Assembly (NCBI GenBank): GCA_024500155.1
Contig: CM044859.1
Coordinates: forward strand, 47,414,003 to 47,478,002
Source: Chenopodium formosanum
Lineage: Eukaryota; Streptophyta; Magnoliopsida; Caryophyllales; Amaranthaceae
Direction: 5' to 3'
DNA: 64,000 nt
Below the pieces are notes generated by a model, which saw nothing but the letters and a program-made list of their open reading frames with translations, searched no databases and was not told where the DNA came from. Shown here piece by piece: positions 1-10,573 of this stretch (positions within the stretch are counted from its first letter, which is position 1; each line of letters opens with the position of its first letter). Both the position numbers and the translations under genes were made by a program.

Positions 1-206
1 GGAGATAGTACGCCTATAAATAGAGGGTAAAGTACAACGGAAAAGAGGTTAGACACTAAAGTTATTACACTTTCTATATCTCTCTCTAAGCTTCGGAGCG
101 GGGTTCCTCGAGCCACCCCCGAGGGCAGTTTACGTGTTCTGCCGTGTGTAGGTTGTTGACGGGACCCAGCTTACCCAGCAGAACCCTTGGATCCATACCT
201 AGAACA
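1..206 (+). repeat. 5' LTR of Tat A, 3' part only
   Basis: Bases 1-206 repeat at 11562-11800 and end in CA just before the PBS. This part holds the promoter and the R/U5 end; the upstream U3 lies left of the window. The 3' LTR copy has about 35 extra bases of CT-rich sequence near 11640-11680 that are missing here. Confidence 0.9.
15..22 (+). promoter_or_regulatory. TATA box of the Tat A LTR
   Basis: TATAAATA lies inside the LTR and is conserved at 11576-11583 in the 3' LTR. Its position about 190 bases before the LTR end fits a Pol II promoter starting the genomic RNA. Confidence 0.6.
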
Positions 207-226
207 ATTGGCGCTAGAAGGAGGGG
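207..226 (+). other. Primer-binding site region of Tat A
   Basis: The sequence ATTGGCGCTAGAAGGAGGGG directly follows the LTR end. The TTGGCGC core is typical of tRNA-primed PBS in plant Ty3/gypsy elements. The exact tRNA was not determined. Confidence 0.6.
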
Positions 227-284
227 ATTGGATCATCTAACCTGAGGTTCACCAACTAAGCTAGGGACTAGTTAACTAACCACC

Positions 285-2141
285 ATGGCGGGAGAAGAAA
301 CTGTACAAACACCCATGTCCAAAACTAATGAGACCAGCCAAACACCACAAAAAACACCCCCATTAACCAACGATCCAAAAGGATCCACCGGAAACCCCAA
401 ATCGACCATCTCACAAAAATCCAACCCCATCGGTCGACATCAGCCACTGCTAAAGTAGCGACAATACCAGTATATCCGGTAGGATCCAGCTCTATTTTCA
501 AGTACGGAATGCCGTTAACAGGCGCGAACAATGAGCTTATTGTTTCAGCACCTGTAACCTAGAAACCACAGCCCGTAAATATGCCAGCCATTCTGCAGAA
601 CCTCTCTAAGTGCAGTAAGGAGTAGCTGGCTGCAATGACAGCGGTCCTTACCAATATGGGTAAGGGGGCAAGCCCATCACCGACAACGGCAGCTGCGGAG
701 CCCGCAGCGAAAAAGCTGAAAGTCTCAACTCTCACCCCCGAGCAGAAAGAGCACATTTAGCTGAGGAAAAAGTTATTGGAGCTTGAAGCTCGCAACCTGA
801 ATCGAGAATGGAGCGTGGAGGAAATAACCCCCGCTCGAATCAGGCTGGAGAAACGGGTCCCTCGCAGTAGGTCACCGGTCGCAGAGCGAGGACCCAACCT
901 AGAGAGAGACAAACGAGCGCGAATCCAGGTTGTTCCAGATGATTCCCCATTTTGCTGGGAGATTCTGGAAGAACCCATGGAGAAGGTGAAGATGTCGAGC
1001 TGCAAGTACAATGGAACCACAACACCTAAAAGCCACATATTAGCTTTCGAGAATCATATGGTACTCTACACCATGACAGACTCAGTCTGGTGTAAGGCTT
1101 TCCCACCAACTCTGGAGGGGCTGGCAGTGGAATGGTACGGCGCCATCCCTAAATGTTCTGTATACTAGTACAACCAGCTAAGGAGAATGTTCATGGAGCA
1201 TTTCATAACCTTGGTGGACAGAACCAAAATGACAACTGAGCTGATGTACCTGATTCAGGGAAAGGATGAGCCCCTGAGGGAGTTCATCACAAAGTTCAAC
1301 AAGGAGGCAACAACCATTCCAAATATGAGCAAGGAGGTAGCGCTGTTAGCAATGCAGAGTGGCCTACTACCAGGGTCACCATTCAGAGCATACATGGGGC
1401 GTAAGAGCCTCAAAACGCTCGGTGAAGCGCTGGGTAAAGCGCATGAGTTCATCCAAGCAGACGAGACTGACAGAGCAATGTTGGGTAGGAAAGCAACAGG
1501 TGACTCAGTTAAGCGGGCAGAGGTCACCAGGGCAGAGAACACACAGGGTGGACCAACCAAGCAGGGCTGAGCAAAATCGCAGAGAAGCGGACAGGGCAGT
1601 GGGACTGAGAAGGTCCGATCCAAGAAGAGGGCAAAGGCCTGGGAAGTTTGATCAGTATACCCCACTAACCCATTCCAGATCTCACATATTCAGTGTAAAT
1701 AAGGCTAATGTTAAGTGGCAGAGGCCTCCATGGATGGTAAACAGGAGTCGTGATACCAGTAAGTGGTGTGACTTTCACGGGGACTATGGCCACACCACTT
1801 AAGAATGCACGCACTTGAAGGACAACATAGAGGACTTAGTCAAGAGAGGATACTTGAGTCAATTTAAGCAGCGTGGTGACCCTCCCAGAAGAAGGGAGGA
1901 GGATAGAGCGGGCCGAGCTGACCGTAGAGGAGGTTATAGGGGCCCAGCTGGAGACAATGATAGAGATGGCAAGCCAGAGGGCAGGGTGTACGTGATCAGC
2001 GGGGGTCCAGTACATGGGCGGACATTTAATAGAGCGCGGGCTGACCTGCGGGCATTGATACATCAAATAAACGACAATTATAAGCCTAGATGGCCACCTC
2101 TTCCCCCGCAGCCACGAGCCACGTTTGACGAGTATGACTAG
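285..2141 (+). pseudogene. gag: Tat A gag, degraded
   Basis: The start at 285 (ACCATGGCG) is the first ATG after the PBS. The frame is broken at 456 and then several times. The capsid-type core spans about 970-1530, with WCKAFPPTLEGLAVEWY followed by YNQLRRMFMEHF; a TAG at 1166 separates the two blocks. A shift near 1510-1570 moves the frame, and the C-terminal zinc knuckle WCDFHGDYGHTT plus ECTHLKDNIEDL follows at about 1765-1840, interrupted by a TAA at the position between them. The product would be the structural Gag that packages RNA into particles. It is not functional here, and the family assignment rests on the Retrotrans_gag-like core and the knuckle. Confidence 0.8.
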
Positions 2142-2700
2142 AAGGGCATAATTTACCCTCATGACGATCCGGTGGTGGTGACAATGAGAATTGCAAACTG
2201 GGAGGTGGATAGAATACTGATAGACGGAGGCAGCTCAACCAACATCATATACATCAGTGCGTTCAATGAAGTTGGACAGAAAAGACCTAAAGAGAGTAAA
2301 CTACGAGGTCACCGGGTTTAATGGCTCGGGGCTTACCCAGAAGGCATAATCGAACTCTCGGTTCGGGTAGGAGAGAGGTCAAGAAGGCGTGATGTCCGAG
2401 CAGAAATTCTCGTGATAAACTCCCCTTCACCCTACAATGTAATCATGGGAAGACCGCTCATCCACAAGATAGGCAGGGGTGGTATCCACTTACCACCTGG
2501 CCATGGCTTACACTACTAATGAGGGTTGGTTAGCTAAGCTCAGGGGAAGCCTGAATACAGCCCAACAATGTTACATAACTGCCTTAAAGCAGCCTGCCAA
2601 AACTAGACAACAGTCCGGTTTTGAGAGAAGGCTCCCTGAGCAACCTGAGAGGAAGTCGAGGAAAAAGAAGCGTGAAGAGTATCACAGGTAAAAAGATAAA
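2142..2700 (+). pseudogene. Tat A aspartic protease domain, degraded
   Basis: The frame reads VTMRIANWEVDRILIDGGSS, with the active-site block ILIDGGSS at about 2217-2237. D-G-G-S-S is the usual Tat variant of D-T/S-G. Downstream a VRAEILVINSPSPYNVIMGR-like block at about 2395-2455 is the end of the retropepsin fold. Stops and a shift near 2270-2300 break the domain. It would process the Gag-Pol polyprotein. It lies between the gag knuckle and RT, the normal position. Confidence 0.75.
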
Positions 2701-2706
2701 CAGAAG

Positions 2707-4215
2707 TTGGCAATGGAAAACTTTGAGCCTGCAAAAGAAGAAATGGCCAGACCACTTCCCAGCGGGGAGCATGTCACAGTCGAACTCACAAAAGGTGATC
2801 CCTCGAGGACGGTGAAAATTGGCAAAGCCATTGATCCAGGAGTAGGGGTGCACCTCATAGAGCTGCTGAGAAAGAATAAAGACATTTTTGCATTTTCCGT
2901 AAATGAGATGCCCGGAATCGACCCAGCAGTCATGGTGCATAAGCTAAATGTGAAGGAGGATATTAGGCCAGTTAGGCAGAAAAAGCGAAGCTTCTCCACG
3001 GAGAAAAACCAGGCAATCCAGGAAGAGGTGGAAAAACTCTTGGAAGCAGGATTTATTGAACCTTCTGACTATCCAGAATGGTTAGCCAACGTGGTCATGG
3101 TGAAGAAGGCAAATATTCAATGGATTTCACAGATCTTAATAAAGCTTGCCCGAAGAACTGTTACCCACTACCACAGATAGATCAACTGGTAGACTCAACC
3201 AGCGGGCACGCCTTGCTAAGCTTCATGGACTCCTTCTCAGGGTACCATCAGATCAGCCTACACGAGCCAGACAGGCAGAATACTGCATTCATTACCGAAG
3301 GGGGAGTGTATAATTACATAGCTATGCCCTTCGGGCTGAAGAACGCTTGAGGAACTTTTCAGAAGGCAATGGATAGAGTGTTCCTTCACCAGGAGGGAAG
3401 AAATATGGAATTATATGTTGACGACTCAATTATTAAGAGCGTCACGCAGGCTGGACATATCATGGATATGGAGGAAACATTTGCCACCCTGAACAAGTAT
3501 AGAATCAAGCTCAACCCGAAGAAATGTGTCTTTGGAGTGAGCTCCAAAAATTTTTTGGTTTTTCTGATTAGCGAGAGGGGAATAGATGCACACCCAGAAA
3601 AGGTCGAAGCAGTCCTCAGTCTGCCCGAGCCTAAGAGCATCAAAGATATCATGCGGTTGACATGCAAAATGGCCGCACTGACCAGATTCATCAGCAAGTC
3701 AGCGGACAAAGCCTTGCCATTCTATCACCTGTTGAAAGGAAACAGAGAGTTCAAGTGGCGGACTTAGGAGAAAGAAGCCTTTGAGGGTAATAAGGAGCAT
3801 CTGACTAATCTCCCAACAATGATCAGCCCGGAGCTGAGGGAAAAACTGCAGTTGTACATCTCATCGTCAATACATACAATCGCAGCCGTTCTGCTGGTAG
3901 GAAGAAAGAAGCAATAAAGGCCGATATATTTCGTGATCCACGTGCTAACCAAGGCTTAGCTAAGATACCCCCTGGTAGAGAAGCTAGCCTTCGCAGTGGT
4001 CACAACAGCAAGAAAGCTAAAACCATATTTTGACGCGCATATAATAGAGGTCCTCACAAACCACCCGCTGGAGAAAGCATTACAAAAGATGGATGCATCG
4101 GGTAGACTCTTAAAGTGGGCAATCGAGCTTTCTGAGTATGAATTCGAGGTCAAGCCTAGAGCAGCCATCAAGGCACAAGCTTTAGCGGACTTCATAGTGG
4201 AAGCCTCCTATTAGG
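2707..4215 (+). pseudogene. pol: Tat A reverse transcriptase and Ty3-type RNase H
   Basis: The RT starts with the connector VHKLNVKEDIRPVRQKKR and the block EEVEKLLEAGFIEPSDYPEW. A deletion with frameshift near 3105-3120 has removed the usual WRMC segment. DFTDLNKACPK, SFMDSFSGYHQISL, MPFGLKNA and the catalytic YVDD (3414-3425) follow, so the two catalytic aspartates of the YxDD box remain. The RNase H part (about 3780-4200) contains LRYPLVEKLAFAVVTTARKL and ALADFIVEA. In-frame stops occur at about 3348 (TGA), 3765, 3915, 3957 and 4212. Most fall where relatives usually carry Q or R. Confidence 0.85.
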
Positions 4216-4685
4216 AGAAGGAGGATGACATTGGGGTCTGGAAGGTGGAAGTGGATGGATCCTTAGCCCAAACTGGGAGTGGGGCATGAGTCATAATGAC
4301 GTCTCCAGAAGGAAACGTATTTGAGTATGCCATCAAGTTCAAGTTCAAAGCGTCTAATAATGAAGTAGAGTACGAGGCGACGCTGGCAGGCCTGCGTTTG
4401 AGCCTCGCAGCCAGAGCCCGTAAAGTACACCTGCAGACTGATTCTCAGCTCGTTGCCAGCCAACTGCAGGGGGCGTATGAGATAAGGGAAGCTACTATGA
4501 TGAAATATGTAACCAAAGTGAAAGAGCTGGCAGCCCAGCTAGTCCATTTCCAGATAGACTTGGTCCCTAGGGCAGGAAACTCTCAGGATGACGCCTTATC
4601 TAAGTTAGCCAGTTCCACCTTGCAGAGCCTCACAAGAACAGTGATGGTCGAAGTGTTAAAGGAAAGCAGCATCGCTGAAAAGTAG
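4216..4685 (+). pseudogene. Tat A second RNase H (archaeal type, aRH)
   Basis: A separate RNase H domain follows the first one: WKVEVDGSLAQTGSGA, KASNNEVEYEATLAGLRLSL, LQTDSQLVASQLQG and MMKYVTKVKEL. The acidic positions D (VEVDGS), E (EYEA) and D (TDSQ) are visible. A dual RNase H of this kind is established for the Tat lineage of plant Ty3/gypsy elements. One TGA lies just after GSGA at about 4288. The domain ends at a TAG at 4683. Confidence 0.8.
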
Positions 4686-5951
4686 CAGGTAAACTGCGTC
4701 AGGAGTCAAAGAGCCTGGTTCTCAGACATCTTGGCGTACAAACTTCATGGCTCGCTGCCCGATGATGAAGTACAGGCTAAAATGGTGAAGAAAGACGCAA
4801 AATGGTATGTAGTGATGAATGGAGAGCTCAACAAGAAAGGCTTCTCAAAGTCGTTGCTAAGGTGTATTCCAGAATGGGAGCAGGTGGGCATTATGGAAGA
4901 TGCCCACTCAGGAATATGTGCCAACCATATCATCGGGAAAGCATTGGGAGTAGAGGTCCTTAGAAGAGGGGCATATTGGCCAACTCTCATGTAAGACGCA
5001 CTAGCATATGTCAAAAAATGCGACAAGTGTCAAAAATATTCACCAGTCATAAATCAGCCAGCAAATGATCTGACTCCAATCCTCAGCCCGATCCCGTTCG
5101 CTTAGTGGGGAATGGACATATTGGAACCTTTAACCATTGGGTCAGCGGGCAGGAAGTATCTCATTGTGGCAGTAGATTACTTTACAAAGTGGATAAAAGC
5201 TGAGCCCACCAAGTACATAAAGGCAACCCAGGTCAGAACATTTATATGGAAGAGCATCATCACTAGATTCGGGGTGCCACGGTGCATAGTCTTTGATCAT
5301 GGGTGCCAATTTGACTGTGACACCATAAAGTACTACCTAAGGGATATGGGCACCAAGTATGCAAGTGCCTCAGTCTGCCACCTGCAGAGCAATGGCCAAG
5401 CAGAAGCAGCAAACAAGTTGATCCTGACAACCCTACAGAAGAAGCTGGAGGAGTACAAAGGCATGTGTATAGACTTTGTCCTAGAGGTCTTGTAGGTAAA
5501 TAGGAACACTGGGAAGGAGTTTATTGGTAAAAGCCCTTTCATCCTAGCCTACGGGGTTGATGCAGTTTTCCCTGTGGAAGTGAAAATCCCCAGCATGAGG
5601 ATATAGCACTATGAGCAGCAAGGAAATGAAAAGCGCATGTTGGAAGAGCTAGACTTTCTGCCAGAAGTAAGGCTAAAAGCAAACCTTAAGCTGGCAACCC
5701 AAAAGAGCAGGATTTCAAAAGCTTTCAACAAAAGGGTCAAGCACAGGGAGATCCTGCCAGGAGACTTAGTCCTCAGGAGGACAGCAGCAGTCGGAAGAGG
5801 AAATCAGCATGGAAAGCTGTCAGCAAACTGGGAAGGTTCTTTCATCATCCACGAGCAGGTTGGACCAAGTGCGTTCCTCCTTGCAGATCAAGAAGGTCAG
5901 GTCTTAAGAAACAGTTTCAATGCTGATGTGTTAAAGAAATATTTTGTTTAA
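4686..5951 (+). pseudogene. Tat A integrase, degraded
   Basis: An HHCC-type zinc finger (EDAHSGICANH ... VKKCDKCQKY) spans about 4895-5040. The core has WGMDI (first D), VFDHGCQF (second D; the usual N after it is H) and NGQAEAANK (E). The C-terminal part, with RVKHREILPGDLVLRR and GKLSANWEGSF, ends at KKYFV then TAA at 5949. Stops at about 4992, 5103, 5493 and 5604 break the frame. The first, second and third of these stand for Q, Q and W by family motif. There is no chromodomain after the GPF/Y-like end, consistent with Tat. Confidence 0.85.
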
Positions 5952-7775
5952 ATAGCCTGAAACATAGCTGTTTCAAGTCGATAAACCTTTATTCAGTCCA
6001 TGTTATGTTAATTAAGGCATTTGAGCCATTTTTATTCAATGAAATACAAGCCTCTGCGTGAGGAGTATTTTGCATAAATTTGTTTAATATAGTATTCCCA
6101 AGCATCATATACTAACATGCATAAATCAAACAAGAATAATAATAAAGTATTAGAGGCAAGAAGCACTCTAGCGCAAAATGACAAAGTGAAAGCATCCCTC
6201 CTTAAAACCTCACTTCACCTGCAAAAAGCAAAACAGGGCACCACCTCGGGGACGCTTGAGGGGGAGCCTGACACGTTCAGCTGGAGCAGGGGAGAAGAGA
6301 GGAAAAGAAGAAGATGAGCTACATGGGCAACACTAAGGTTCTCTTAGTCCCATTCATCCCATCTCTTCGAGGGGGAGAGGAAAGGAGAAGACAGTCAAGT
6401 AGTAAGCCCTTTCAAAAAGAAGTAAGCAGGCAGTAAACAAGCTGAATGACATAAATAAGTAGCAGTATAAACAAGCTGAATGACATAAATAAGTCGCAGT
6501 AAAAACAAGCTGAATGACATTTATAAGTCACAGCATAAACAAGCTCAATGACATAAATAAGTCGCAGCATAAACAAGCTCAACGACATAAACAAGTCACA
6601 GCATAGATAAGCTGAACGACACAATTAAGTCACAGCGAAGCAAGCTGATGACACAAACGAAATAAGCAAAAAGCTGATCGACACAAACAAGTCTCAGCAA
6701 GGATAAGTCCAATAACGCCCAATCAAATATGTCAACCAGCACGCAGACGAAGCCTTTAGTCAAAGCCAAGTGATGAAGTACACAACGCGCAAACACTCGA
6801 AGCAGATAAAGCAGGAAGGACAATGTGTAACAAAGTCATTGCTGAAGCACAGCAGAGCGCAAAAGAAATAGAAAAGCGCTAGGCAGCTAAATTAAAAGAC
6901 AGGAAGACCCAACCTACGAGGCCCCACCAAACGTAATAAAGAGCAAGCATGCAAACAATGAAGTAAACAGCAAGAAGAGCAGCAAGGGGAGATCATAAGG
7001 AACATACATTATAAGGCTGAACCCCTGCCCACCAAGGCAGAGTAAACATTTAGCAGGTCAGTCACAGAACAAATAAAGCTGAGCCCTCATCCACCAGGAC
7101 AAGGAAACACTCAGCGGGTAAAGTTAAAAGATCACAAATTCAAGCTAAGCTGGGCAGACCCAGCTACGAAAGAAAAAGTATTCTGAAAATACGCAGAGAA
7201 ACATAATCTTTGGCAGCTATACACCCCAAAGATAGTAACAAAAACTACCTAGTTACAACAGATCTGGGTGAGGGAAACTAAGAGGAACCACTGGAGTAGG
7301 AGGGTGACAGCCGCCATAACCTTTATTGATCATCAGACAGAGACTCCACTCCAATGGTTGCAGCAGCGTCAGGGCAGAGAGGCACCTCCAAGTTCAGCAC
7401 GACCTGGTTGGGGATCTTGCAGCCAGCAGCGCGAGGGTGATCAGCGCGAAGATCGAACAAACCAGCCTCACCTGCAGTTTCAACCTTAGCCCAGAAGGCA
7501 TTAAAGAGAGCATGTTGCTCTTCACCCTCACCATAAAAGCTGCTAATGCATCGAGCCGTAGCTTCCCATCCTCCATCAGGAGAGAGCGCAAAAGAGAGTG
7601 AGGACGAAAATTCCCTCCAGCAGAGAGTGAGGACGTACAAAGAGGATTCTCAAAGGCATCACCCAAGAACTGATGAACGCAGCGGTTAAGCTCACTGGAG
7701 TTCTGAGTGTCTCCCCCACCAACATTCTCACCTGGAAGTCCAGTGTTGGCAGACGTGAAAGCAAGAGGGTCTAAG
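5952..7775. other. Tat A 3' internal noncoding region
   Basis: This A-rich stretch between integrase and the antisense gene has no credible plus-strand gene. It contains a 34-bp tandem array (separate entry) and scattered AAGCTGA/AAGCAG motifs up to about 7160. From 7250 on the base composition changes toward the end of the antisense gene. Confidence 0.7.
6435..6660. repeat. 34-bp tandem repeat in the Tat A 3' region
   Basis: The word ACAAGCTGAA recurs with little change at 6437, 6471, 6505, 6539, 6573, 6607 and 6640, a period of 34 (last step 33). This gives about 6.5 copies. Later copies diverge (GAATGACAT becomes GAACGACAC). Arrays in the 3' region of Tat-lineage elements are known seeds of satellite DNA. 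Confidence 0.9.
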
Positions 7776-8624
7776 TCAGGAGAAGTGCGAGCCTTTTTCG
7801 CCCTCTAGCTCATCTCTAGCAGGGGCAGAAGACACAGGATCGTCCTCCAGGTCAATCACTGGACGATCATGTTGGAGAGAGCCCGTAGCTCGGGAGAGCC
7901 CTCCCCGGGTAGCGCTTCGAAGCCGCCCCCTCAACCTGTAGGGACGCGGCGGAAACCTTGGAAGCTCCATAACAGATTCATCAGGGAGCTGAAAATCAGT
8001 AGATGCAACAAAAGGAACTGAAGTGCCCTTCGCAGCAGCAGTATCATCAGTAGAAGTAGGAAAGAGCAGAACATGCTCAGCAGAGGAAATAGATTTTTCA
8101 CCCGCAGCAGTGGTCTCAATCCCCTCAGAGGGAAACTGGAGAACACTGTCAGCAAAATCATCCGCAGTAGCCTTTGGTTCTTCAGAAACTTGTTCACGTG
8201 GCCTTTTGGCAGCAGAAGTCTGAGGTGCCACCCGGCCGGAAGCTGCGACAGACTACTTCTCAAGGGAAGCAGTAGGCACCACTAACGCCTCAGAATCCGA
8301 AGCTGCCATTTGAGGAGCAGGGCGAGTATCACGCCTACTCCCAACAGTAGAAGACGAAGGCTCAGGCTCAACGCGGCTGGACCCAGCACGCTCGCCAGTA
8401 GCCACGGTGCCAACAACAGCCTGCAGCTCAACAGGAGCCAAACGCACCTCGCCCTTCAGGGAACCCGCAAACACCTCCAGCGTATCAAAGAGATGAGGAG
8501 GGTTCTCAAGAGTGGCAGTCAAAGTGTCCTTCTAATTATCGGCCAGCTCGAACATGCATTTGTCCAACTTGTCATAGCCTAAAAACACAAAATTGCAAAA
8601 AGTCAAATAAGGCAGGGAGGCAAG

Positions 8625-8664
<40 letters not shown>

Positions 8665-9958
8665 AAGAGAAAGGACAGAAAACAGAAAAAGGCAGAAAGA
8701 GCTTACCAGACTCATGTGTACGGCACAAACGCATGGCAGATAGCTGCTCATTACCCACGATGTAAATAGAGTTGGGCAGCCAGACCTTGGGAAACTTGGA
8801 GTCACCTGTCCCCGCTCCCTGCAGAGCCTCAAAAGCTTCTGTCTCACGAGCAGGTTCAGAGGGAGATACTTTGACCCCGGCCATGTTGGTACGAATCTCT
8901 CTGAAGTTGCGCGGAGCAGCAAAATAGGAAGGTAGCCTCACCCAGAAGAACTTGTCAGTCCAGTCCCTAAAACGCCCAAGTTTTGGGTAGGACAAGACTC
9001 TACTCTCTTTGGGGGCGACATATTACCACCTTGACTCAAGCAAATCAGGGTATGAAGGGAGGCAGGGTGCACCAGAGATATGCAGCTGTTAAAAGGACGT
9101 AGCATCTACTCTATGGTGGGGTCCATAGGGAACCTCAAGCCCAAGTCTGGCTCTGAGGCAAACACATCAATATGACCTGCGGGAGGGGCTTATAACTTCG
9201 CACTATTAGCAGGCAAAACGAGCTCGTAGCCCTCCCCAAAACCGTAAAACATTCTGCCCAACAGCAGCCAGGCCCGGTCTCTCAGCGTCCTTACGCCAAC
9301 TGGAATCTAGCACGCAGTTCTTCGGCCCATAACACTTGTAATCAAGGAAGAATTCAGTCTTGCCCTCCTCTACGGGCTCAACAACATAAATGGGCTGACA
9401 GTCGAAGTATGAGCGGTCACCAGGAGACTCAGCCATTCTACTTGATTGAACTGATGGGGAAGGAGAAGGTGATGGAGTCCTAGTATTCCCACCACGCACA
9501 ACATAATGATCAAACCGATGCATGACAGCCATGTCATCAAGCCAAGCAAAACTATTTAAAGGCTGAACATGGGGAATAGGGCAAACAAGAGACACGTCAG
9601 GTGGATTGGCCTTAACAGCATCAACCAACATTTTATAGCGCATTGCGCGCAACCTCAGGCGAGTAAGATGGGATAAGGGATTCTCATCCAGCGTAAGCAC
9701 TCGCTAAGAGTAAGAATCAAAGGAATCAAGACGGGATCTACGCTGGAAAGGGCGAAATGCACTACCCTCAGCGGGACGACTACTGCTTGACCCAGACGCA
9801 GCAGCAAGAGTCCCAACAGTACCCATCCCGCTCGCAGTGGGAGGAAGGTCAGGAGGCATAACAGTTTGTAAAGGAGTAGGAGGAATAGGAGAAGTATGCG
9901 CAGGACGCTCACCTAAAAAAGAAGATCGGGAAGAGGAGGAATCCAATCCTGTGGCCAT
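7776..9958 (-). pseudogene. Antisense gene of Tat A (putative gypsy-type transposon protein family), with an intron
   Basis: It is read on the minus strand from ATG at 9958 (MATGLDSSSSRSSFLG). A Ser/Pro-rich N-terminus leads through a TAG at 9701-9703 into RLRLRAMRYKMLVDAVK. Further down, in a shifted frame near 9140-9050, LRFPMDPTIE and VHPASLHTLICL appear, then FRDWTDKFFWVRLPSYF at about 8960. These blocks resemble the plant 'putative gypsy type transposon' (Transposase_28-like) domain. A GT-AG intron (8706-8579) joins two exons in frame. The second exon is Glu/Pro/Ser-rich and ends at 7776. An antisense ORF at this place is known from Tat-lineage elements such as Grande and Retand. Its role is unknown. 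There are at least four stops and one frameshift. Confidence 0.7.
8579..8706 (-). other. Spliceosomal intron of the Tat A antisense gene
   Basis: The donor is TCTG/GTAAGC and the acceptor TTTTTAG/GCTATG on the minus strand. It is 128 bases long with a poly-T tract of about 30 (the A-run at 8631-8662 on the plus strand). Removing it joins two open frames in register (phase 1), which strongly supports it. Confidence 0.75.
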
Positions 9959-10560
9959 TCACTCATATTCTGACTATCAGAGGCGTCAGACATTCTGAAA
10001 TCTACAAAGGAATACAGGCCCGCAAAGGATGGAAAAAGCAATGGGGCACGAGAAAATCAAAGAATCAGTTTAGAATCAATGAAGGAATAAGTAGAAAAAA
10101 GCCAAGAATGCAAATATGACAACAAAACAGAAGAAATGGGAATAGCGACAATTGGGATGAATCAAAAGGCACAATCTTGCGAAGAAAAAGAAAAAAGAAG
10201 CCAAATTGGGAAAATACAAACAACAAAAGGTACAAAGTAAGTACCTTTAAGGAAAAAAGTTGCAGAAGCAACAGAGTACAACAATAATGGCGGAGATGAA
10301 AGCCCAAGCAAGATAAAAGTCCGAATCTGCAATTAAGAAAAACAAAGAAAGAAAAAGTTAATAAAAGAGCAAGAATTAAAGGAGAAAAAGCAAGTAAAGC
10401 GAAAGTCAGGACAAAAATAAAGACGAAGAAGCAAGAACTTACCACAACAATGGAGGATCAGAGACGCTTGACAAAGGAAGAGCAAAGAGCGAAAATTTCA
10501 AAATGCCAAAGTAACGAAGAAGGAAGATGAAAAAATTGGAGGCGTAAAAGAAATAAGTGA
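9959..10560. other. Leader region upstream of the Tat A antisense gene
   Basis: Purine-rich on the plus strand (AAG/GAA). The 126-codon hydrophobic minus-strand frame within it is a by-product of that composition. It presumably holds the promoter and leader of the antisense gene, but no clear TATA box was identified. Confidence 0.5.
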
Positions 10561-10570
10561 AAGAGGGGGA
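10561..10570 (+). other. Candidate polypurine tract of Tat A
   Basis: AAGAGGGGGA stands three bases before a TG that can start the 3' LTR at 10574. It is the only strong G-rich purine run before the LTR. The small gap makes the exact LTR boundary uncertain. Confidence 0.5.
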
Positions 10571-10573
10571 CAA

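Noticed and set aside
8631..8662. Long A-run as a poly-A tail of a retroposed gene
   Set aside because: It is the poly-T tract of an intron of the antisense gene, lying between a consensus donor and acceptor with frame continuity.
10065..10445. Hydrophobic 126-codon minus-strand frame as a membrane protein
   Set aside because: The plus strand is AAG/GAA-rich, so the complement gives Phe/Leu runs. There is no family motif.
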